Of a stretch of DNA of 64,000 nt, positions 56,901 to 64,000 are shown piece by piece; position 1 is the stretch's first letter; every line of letters begins with the position of its first letter. A model generated the notes under the pieces. It was not told the DNA's origin and did no database searches. It worked only from the letters and a program-made list of their open reading frames with translations. The stretch comes from Membranipora membranacea. Its lineage: Eukaryota; Bryozoa; Gymnolaemata; Cheilostomatida; Membraniporidae. The stretch spans positions 14,866,062 through 14,930,061 of the forward strand of contig OU612074.1 of NCBI GenBank assembly GCA_914767715.1. Direction: 5' to 3'. Made by a program: the position numbers and the translations under genes.

Positions 56901-59900
56901 ATGATTAGAGTATCATTAAGAATCAGTGGAACAAATCAAAATGAGTCATACATACAGGCAAAGAAGGCTGTTCACTGACCTTTTGGTGCGACCCACAGAA
57001 TCTTCTATCACAAGTCTGACAGTAAGTTAAGGAAGTCATCATGACTTTTCCACTCTTTTCACAAGGCTCACAAAATGTAGGACGAACTCCCTTTAGGGCA
57101 GAGGGAAGACTTGCAACAGTCACAGTGAATTTTTTGCTGGAACAAAAAAATTGAAAGAAAGTCCTCAGTTGGTGGTATGACTCTCAAAGCAAATCAACAT
57201 CAATATAAATGGTTGGTCCAAAACTCTAACCCAAATGCAGACTACAATCGGCTCAAAAAGGTTCTTCTGATAAATATCTCCCTCTTTGTATCATGGTTAT
57301 GATGATTCAGGCACAGCGGAACATATTTGCAAAGTAAATGGACATGGGTACAAAAGCACATGGAGTTATTTATTTAGATTAGAGGAGAAGGTTAACAGTA
57401 CTAGATTTTTATGAAACAATTATTGATCAACATTTTAGTTTTGGTGGATTTTCCGCCACAGCTGTACATTCAAAATAAAATTTCATAATTTCATGCATCA
57501 TGCATCCCATTTTATCATTTTTAGTAACTTTTCTAATTTTAACATTTACACCCATCTAGAATGTTCCATGTTACCTGTTTCATCAGCCAGTATCATATTA
57601 TATTTATGCTTTTAATAACTGAACATTGGTAGAGTCTAGTCAGTTAGTATTTTGCAGCTGAAGTAGCAACACCTAATATTTTAAACTCGTCTACAGATAA
57701 CCAATGAAGTACCTCACTGAATTCAACCAACTGAAGTAAGTTCTTGAGTTCTACCTGTTGGCAGACCTCCCTGCCTGTTGGCAGACCTCCCTGCCTGTTG
57801 GCAGACCTCCCTGCCTTGACATAATGTTGCCTTGTTTGTACTCTGTTGTTAGACTGTAGCCTTCCTTGGGTAGTAGGTAGAGGCCAAGTGAAAACCCCCA
57901 TTGCACCACTGCAACCATTGACCTGATTCCCAGTCCAGGTATCCTACCAGCTATCTTGCAAAGATAATTGTAACTCAGAGCCATTCCCTTCTTCCCCCCC
58001 CCCCTCTCATTTGGTTATTTATTATATCTATACTATATACTATATACTATATCTATATATAAGGTATTTTTGTCCAAATCCCTTCCCCCTCATTTGTCTT
58101 ACAAGATAAATAGGGTTACTTCCTTGTCTATATCCCTCCCCTGCCATTTGTCTTTCCAGATAAATAAGGCTACCATCTTTGTCCATATCTCACCCCCCCC
58201 CCCCAAAGCCAGCCCCAAAGTCAGGTCAATTATATTCCCAGTCCAAATAGAGTCGGCGTACTCGTTACCTTCCCCCTCTGATAGAGTCCTCCTACCCTGT
58301 ATTTTCACAGGCAGATAGAGTCGGCATACTCGATACATTTCCACTTAGATAGAGCGGGCGTACTCTTTTAAAGTGGCTTGACCGGTATATAAGGCCCAGT
58401 CAACGTATAGCGATCACCCAGCCATATCAAATTCAAATGGGGTTAGCAGCATTCAAATTCCTCCTGAATTTTCAGAAATAAGATGAGTAGTAGTTAATTT
58501 TTTTAATTGGAATCGTATGTGCTAAAGCAGAATTGTGTGATACACTTGCCCATTCAGTGTTATTCCAAAAATCGCATCGGAAAGTGGTGAAAATACATCA
58601 AAATTGCCCAGTCCCAATGATTTCAAATCATCCGCTTCAAATTTTACGGGCTCCTATTGGTCAATTTTGACGTTTATGATTGATGTGTTAGAGGTTGCCT
58701 AGATACCGTTGTCAAGATTGAAATCGGCGTTGTAATAAAATCCTATAATCCCAGGTGTGATGAGCCAACATAACAATAGCTATATCATATGCTGCTATTC
58801 AACTTTATTTATAGGTGTCTGCAAATCACAATTTCTTGTATAACACACTTGACCACTTGAGAACGCAACGTGGACTGGCTGTTAGAGGCGGAGACCAAGG
58901 CCATTCTCCGCCTCTAATTACACTGATCAGCCAATGTTCTTGCCTGTCACTACACATGATTAATCCCCGTGCACCTCCTCATTTGCTTAGTACTTTAAGA
59001 GAGTCAGCGTACTCAGTATGAATAGGCAATGTACGTCGTTGCAGTGGCGGGTATCGCCGCCTTAGGGTAACCCCCTCAAAATCCTCTACATAGTCCTAAC
59101 AGTTCATTCAGCTCCATATTTTAGTTTTCAAAGTATTTGGGCAGGAAGGGGCACATTCTTTTTTCATTTGCTATTAGTTTGATAAGAAAGATTGTGAATT
59201 TTCGACTCATTAAATCCTATTTGATATAATACGGCAGAAACTACCTGACCACAAAACTTGTTGATATTGTTGTCTCCCAAACTTTATCATGTCATATCTT
59301 TCAATGATAATTGAACCTTGTGACAGTTATTCATTGTTTCTTGATTCCGAGGGAGATATGGTTGCTGACAATGTGCAACAGTTTGCACTGCCCGGTGTAT
59401 ACCAATACCCTTGTCCAGTTCCGAGGAGTTTGGACCTTGTAACACTTGCAAGTATTATGCATTGTTGATTGGTTTGAACAGAGATATGGTTGTTGATAAC
59501 GTGTAATAGCTTTGCCTTACCTGCATGTGATCAATAACCTCGAGCGTCCTTTCGTTTATTGTACCGGGTAAAAATTGGTTAACGAGAATGGTCCTGGGAG
59601 TGATATAGCATAACATTACAGAATAATCCCAGTTCTGTATTTGCAGTAGCAAGTTTTATGAGAAAAGTTTACCGGTGCAGCCCATATTGGGTGTTTACAC
59701 ATATTTTAGGTACTTTGTCAAATATAACACTGTTTGGGACATGTCTTACAGCACCCATGCCGCCACTACAGCATAAACAATTACAATGCTTCAGGCATTG
59801 AGCACTTTGAGACGTGTCCCACACAGCATCTTCCATATGTCTTACAACACCCGTAACCAGCGTCGGTTTTCAGAACAGAATAAAGTTTTGTTATTAACGA

Positions 59901-60080
59901 TGCATACTTGCAAACCCGGCACTTTATGACGTCAGACTTCTTGAGGAGCCCCTCCAGACATGTTTCACAGATTGTATGGGTGCATGGAAGAAGCAAAGGA
60001 TTATGAATATAGCCTTCCGTCTCCAGACAATTCCCACAGGATAAAACATGCTGAGCATCTCCTTCCATCATAGCCGCCAT
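53989..60080 (-). CDS. TRIM-type RING/B-box/coiled-coil/beta-propeller protein with one in-frame TGA
   Basis: Eight exons on the minus strand: 60080-59785, 57136-56980, 56681-56495, 56296-56100, 55978-55808, 55627-55519, 55084-54353 and 54125-53989. All junctions are GT-AG and in phase. Start ATG 60080 has context GACGATGG. 661 codons: RING about 12-60 (C-x2-C ... C-x-H-x2-C-x2-C ... C-x2-C), B-box-like zinc domain in exon 2 (CEPC...CQTC...H), second B-box in exon 3 (C-D-I-H-K ... C-S-K-C ... C-F-C-C), coiled coil in exons 4-6, and a beta-propeller of NHL/WD-like repeats in exons 7-8. This is the layout of TRIM E3 ubiquitin ligases, whose propeller binds substrate or RNA. Oddity: codon 444 is TGA (54872-54870), in the propeller, with open frame before and after it. 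A truncated product would keep RING, B-boxes and coiled coil. Confidence 0.8.
54870..54872 (-). other. In-frame TGA inside the TRIM propeller
   Basis: The minus strand reads ACT GGT AGT TGA ACA CCA. The frame continues to the next donor with propeller-like sequence (T-P-D-F-I-T-L-P). No intron can remove it. A CGA to TGA transition is the simplest origin. Confidence 0.8.
57754..57816. repeat. 20-bp tandem repeat, three copies, TRIM intron 1
   Basis: CCTGTTGGCAGACCTCCCTG repeated three times without change in the intron between the RING and B-box exons. Confidence 0.9.
58069..58380. repeat. Degenerate tandem repeats in TRIM intron 1
   Basis: Two about 65-bp units with TTTGTC(T/C)..., CCCTCCCCTGCCATTTGTCTT-like bases and AGATAAATA(G/A)GG(T/C)TAC. 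Then three units around GATAGAGTCGGCGTACTC and variants, echoed once near 59000. The tract also contains C-rich runs (58191-58204). Confidence 0.6.
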
Positions 60081-60874
60081 CGTCAGCTGAAAATTTTCGC
60101 ACTGTAACAAGAGAATTTGTATGGATCGGTCAACACTAGCCGAGTCATCTTGCCAGAATATTGCAGGTACATGACCATTAAAAACCAAACCAAAATTCTA
60201 ATCTCACAACTCAAAACCATCATAATCAGTTTTGCAAAACAGCATAATAATCACAGCAGTTTCACTCTGAGAATTCAAGGCTAAAATGCTATAAATTATT
60301 GCCTACCGTTGGTTGCTCTCTGTATGCGGTGACTTCATCAATCAAATGTCAAACGTGAACTGGAGTGTACAAAGTCATAGGCTGATTTTCATAGCTTGCT
60401 AAGAGTAACGGAGGAGGCGTAACAAAACTTCACTAGATGTTAAAGCCAAATTGCAGTTTTGTTTCATAGTATAAGAATAGGCCTAGCATGCTTGTGCTGC
60501 GTTATCAGTTGTATGCATTGATATGGAGCCTTCTGAATCTATCGTGTCAATAGAACCTTGTGCTGATAAGCACAGTGAATGTTATCGCAGTAAATTACAG
60601 GATTTTTCTGTTTGCAACCCATGTTTACCTGTTTTGTTGATTATCGAACCATCCATAATGTAATCATAGAACGATCCCTCGCTGAGAAAACTTGACCAAC
60701 AAGAGCTATGAGATGACCACCATTAGCTGGTAACAAAGATGTGTGGTATATATCTCAGCAGTAGGGCAGTCATACAAACATGAGTGTCACCCGGCAAAAA
60801 CAAGTTGCCAATTTGATTTAGCTGAGCAGGAGAGATCTAAAGTGTCAAATGATCTCTGCATCTCTCATTCTATC
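60081..60874 (-). other. 5' region of the TRIM gene
   Basis: A likely 3' splice site (ATTTTCAG) lies 8 bases upstream of the ATG on the minus strand, so the 5' UTR is probably split by an intron. I see no TATA box or other defined promoter element. Confidence 0.4.
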
Positions 60875-61368
60875 TTTGACAATGCAGTCAAAACCACAGT
60901 TCTCTAGGCCATAGCTGCTTGCAGTTTTGTATACTTTACATATTGACTTGATGTCTCTATCATATAAATTGGTAAAAATGACTAGTAAACAGTAGTAAAA
61001 ACAGGCTTCAACGTAGCTACTAAAAATCTGATTGAGAAACTGATTGCTGGCCCTAAAAACTTAAACTGCTTGACTAGACACAGGCGTTGTTTAGCACTGG
61101 ATATTTTATCTGCGATGTGAGTCTCAAAACGCAGTTTATTGTCCATTGATACGCCAAGATATTTGACACTGGAGCTGGGATCAATCACTGTGCCATCCAG
61201 GGAAAGCTGTTCAAAATCTGGGGGGTTACGCTGGGTAGTGAAAAGCATTTCATTTGTCTGGGTTGGGTTTAGAAGTAAATCACTGGATTTGCACAAAAGA
61301 CTTATCCTACTGATCTCATCTAAATAGTTTGCAAAATCTGCATCAGCGGCTATGTTTCCAATTATAAC
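60875..61368 (-). mobile_element. Non-LTR retrotransposon copy A2, left part
   Basis: About 95% identical by eye to 37905-38395 of copy A1, covering the RT C-terminal half. Similarity begins abruptly at about 60875, so the 3' end has been lost. Interrupted at 61368 by the element at 61369-63602; continues at 63603. Confidence 0.85.
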
Positions 61369-63602
61369 AAATCATTGCATCACAGCATCGAAAATATTGA
61401 AAACTTTATCTCTGACCTGATTGACAAGCATGCTCCAGTTAAAACAAAAAGAGTGCGAGGGGCTAAAAACCAGTGGCTTTTCCCTGATATTCAGCATCTC
61501 ATTAATTTAAGAAACAAATTTCACAAGACGGTATTCAAGGATATACCTAATCCAGCTACAGCGCAAGTCAAACAGTTCAACAAGTTTCGAAACTTTGTTA
61601 CAAATAAAATTAGGAATGCTAAGAAAGACTTTATAAATGACTCGTTATCTTAAGATGAAAAAAGTTTTTTCACCTGCCTGAAATCACTGACAGGAAAGAA
61701 GAAATCCTCTTATCAAATCGAGAAAATTAGCTATCAAAACTCTACCTACACCTCAAACTCTGACAAGGCAAATGCCCTTAATAGATATTTCACCACGGTC
61801 GCTGGACAATCGGTTTTTATTCCTAAGATCGATCCACAACCTGACCTTTTCCAAGGTCCAAGTTTCTCTTTCACATATGTTGAGAGCGAAACAATCTACA
61901 AACTGATAAAATCCCTCAAACCAAATAAACGTGGTGGCTTGACCATGTTTCCAGCTTCCCTGTACCAAACTGTTGCAGACCTATTAGCTCTTCCCATAGC
62001 CCTGATCATTAACGAATGCTACAAGGAATCAATATTCTCTGACTGTCTAAAAACAGCCCTGGTCACCCCACTCTTTAAGAAGGGCGATAAAACAGACCCC
62101 TGCAATTACAGACCAATTTCCAGTCTGCCAATCATATCAAAGGTGTTTGAGCTAGATATGAAAAATCAAATCATGACCTTTATCGAAACACATGGAATAC
62201 TCTCAGATCGACAATTCGGTTTTCGTAAGCACCATTCAAGTGAACAGTTACTACGTCTTTCTCTTTTACAAAATTGGAGAACAACGCTAGACAACCCTCA
62301 ACCGAATTTCATAGGTGCGCTCTCTTTGGACGTAAGTAAAGCATTTGACACTATAAATCATGGACAACTCATCCACACTCTAAAGCGACTAAATTTTGCA
62401 GAATGTACAACAAAATTATTTACATCCTATCTTTCACATCGAACCCAAATCATGAAAGTTGATGATGATCAGTCCAGTACACTACCGATTACATGTGGAA
62501 GTGTTCTAGGTCCAATATTATTCAATCTTGCTATCAATGATCTCCTTAACAAGCACAAAACTGCATTCGCTTACGCTGATGACACCGTTATTTACTGCAC
62601 AGCAAGAGATATCCCTACCTTAATGGATAAATCTGAGTCATTGATGAGAGAAGTATCGAATTGGTATTCAAACAATCTCCTTCAACTCAACTTATCCAAA
62701 ACCCAATACTGTATTTTCTCAAATAGGAAAGTAGAAGATTTTTACCAAATCCAAATAAACAATTTGAAAATAGAATCCAAGCATTCGCTCAATCTTCTTG
62801 GAGTCATTCTTGATTCAGAACTTAGTTTAACCCCTCAGGCTAATGCCACCGCCTCTAAAGCAAACAAAATGGTCTACTTGTTATCAAAACTAAAAAAATA
62901 CATGACAGTGGAAAACTCATTGAAGACTCACAAATCATTGATCAGACCTATAGTAGAATACTGCTCATCATTGTACCTTGATGGTTTAGCCAAAAATTCA
63001 GAAACATTAGAAAAAGTACAAAATAAAGCAATCAGAATCATAACTTCAGCCCCCAAACAATTTTCTGTCACATCTGGCCGCTTACTCCTAAATTTACATA
63101 CTCTCCACAGTAGAAGGAATTTTCTTTTTCACAATTTTGTCAAATTGAGCTTCCATAAAGGCCGTGCATCAAAGCACATACTTCATCTCGTTAGCAAATC
63201 AAACAGACATACACGATCACTTCGTAGCAACTGTGCAATAATTAAACCCTCATTTAGATCAAACCTAGGCAAATCAGCCTTTTTAAATATTTTTCATACA
63301 TTTGTAACTAAATCAACCAAACCTCATGAATCATTATCATTTAATCCTACCTAATGTTGTTAACTTGTATTTTTGTTTGCCACTCTGTTTCTTCTTTTCT
63401 TTTTTCATCTTATTCATGCAATTTATGATACCATGCTTTCATTATTCTACACACTATATAGTATGTAACACCCTACAACTTATATCTTTTTATTCAAGTC
63501 ATTTTTTGTATCCATGTTAATGTGTGTGAGGTCAACAAGTTATTTTTAATTTGCTTTAATTATAAAATTTTAGAAAACCTCAATAAATAAATAAATAAAT
63601 AA
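61369..63602 (+). mobile_element. Non-LTR retrotransposon B (CR1/Jockey-like), 5'-truncated, inserted in copy A2
   Basis: 2.2 kb on the plus strand. It starts in the endonuclease-RT linker and ends in an (AATA)n tail after TAGAAAACCTC. It splits copy A2 within CCAATTATAAC/AGTATC. The uninterrupted copy A1 (near 38390-38405) shows the empty site. At most ATAAC is duplicated, and that overlaps the AATA tail. A tail-only remnant of the family is at 12885. Confidence 0.9.
61375..63354 (+). pseudogene. Reverse transcriptase frame of element B with one nonsense codon
   Basis: About 660 codons in a single frame, broken only by TAA at 61651-61653. The second part (to 63354) contains TPLFKKGDKTDPCNYRPISS, GFRKHHSSEQ, LSLDVSKAFDTIN (catalytic Asp), CGSVLGPILF and FAYADDTVIY (catalytic pair), then NLLGVILD. 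The usual PQG before GSVLGP is missing: T-C-G-S-V stands where G-x-P-Q-G-S-V is usual, a small deletion. No endonuclease remains. Recently inserted but not active as it stands. Confidence 0.85.
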
Positions 63603-64000
63603 ATAACAGTATCATCTGCGTATTTCAAAATTGTGACATTTTGTTTTTCTGATCTGATACCATCCGTGTAGATTGAAAACAAAAGGGGGCTTGAGACTGT
63701 GCCCTGTGGTGTTCCAGTATTTGTGACTAATTTTTCAGATAATTTGCCATCTACTTGTGTATATTTAATTATGTTAGATAAAAAACTGGATACCCACTTT
63801 GTAACTCTTGAATCCAAATGTTGTAGCTTATCAATCAAAAGACTCACGTTTATGGTATTAAAAGCGGAGGAAAAATCTAAGAACAAACATCAAGATAAAT
63901 TAGTAGCCTTGGCGTCAATACACATACTCACAGTGGTGATCAGCTGTAGAACAGCATCTTGTGTGGATCTACTGGATCTGTAAGCAAACTGTAACGGATC
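63603..64000 (-). mobile_element. Non-LTR retrotransposon copy A2, right part (runs off the window)
   Basis: Encodes on the minus strand FLDFSSAFNTINVSLLIDKL, GTPQGTVSSPLLF and LKYADDTVI, nearly identical to copy A1, then stays similar to the window edge. The first catalytic block is intact. Confidence 0.85.

Overview
The window is invertebrate (metazoan) nuclear DNA. It is AT-rich, has intron-split genes with GT-AG junctions, and carries BEL/Pao LTR retrotransposons, CR1/L2-like non-LTR retrotransposons, tRNA- and snRNA-headed SINE-like repeats, MITEs and foldback elements. The gene types (TRIM-type RING/B-box protein, rhodopsin-like receptor, sulfotransferase) fit an animal. I cannot place the phylum. 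All exon models are my own hand translations, checked only for splice dinucleotides and reading phase.

Region by region. 1-2075: no gene recognised. 2076-12353: two young LTR elements joined end to end. The first (2076-10040) is an intact autonomous BEL/Pao element with a 1955-codon Gag-Pol frame. The second (10041-12353) is a gag-only element. Both LTR pairs look identical. No base separates the two elements, and only the outer edges of the pair carry a matching 5-bp target duplication (ATTAC). In both, the 8 bases just inside the 5' LTR are complementary to a motif within the LTR that could be the transcript 5' end, which suggests self-primed reverse transcription. 13082-14304: the last two exons of a minus-strand sulfotransferase gene, with a roughly 310-bp foldback hairpin filling its 3' UTR. 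18604-27951: an 8-exon plus-strand gene for a type II membrane protein (about 403 aa) with a furin-like site, a six-cysteine module and a coding heptad minisatellite. Its introns hold a U2-snRNA-headed SINE copy, tRNA-SINEs and a MITE.

27952-44950 is mostly repeats: a 16-bp minisatellite, a second U2-headed SINE copy, a MITE with a 9-bp target duplication, a C4A3-4/G-rich tract, a non-LTR element (37557-39365) inserted in a repeat array, and a cluster of degenerate tRNA-like units. 44955-46547: a three-exon minus-strand receptor (356 aa), with a fragment of a paralogous first exon beside it. 52698-53240: a second large foldback. 53989-60080: an 8-exon minus-strand TRIM gene (RING, two B-boxes, coiled coil, beta-propeller) whose reading frame is intact except for one in-frame TGA. 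60875-64000: a non-LTR copy split by a second non-LTR element; the copy at 37.6-39.4 kb supplies the uninterrupted reference.

The most unusual signals are the fused autonomous/gag-only BEL pair with its shared target duplication, the apparent self-priming signature in both members, the snRNA-headed SINE with a 15-bp target duplication, and the 3'-UTR hairpin of the sulfotransferase gene.
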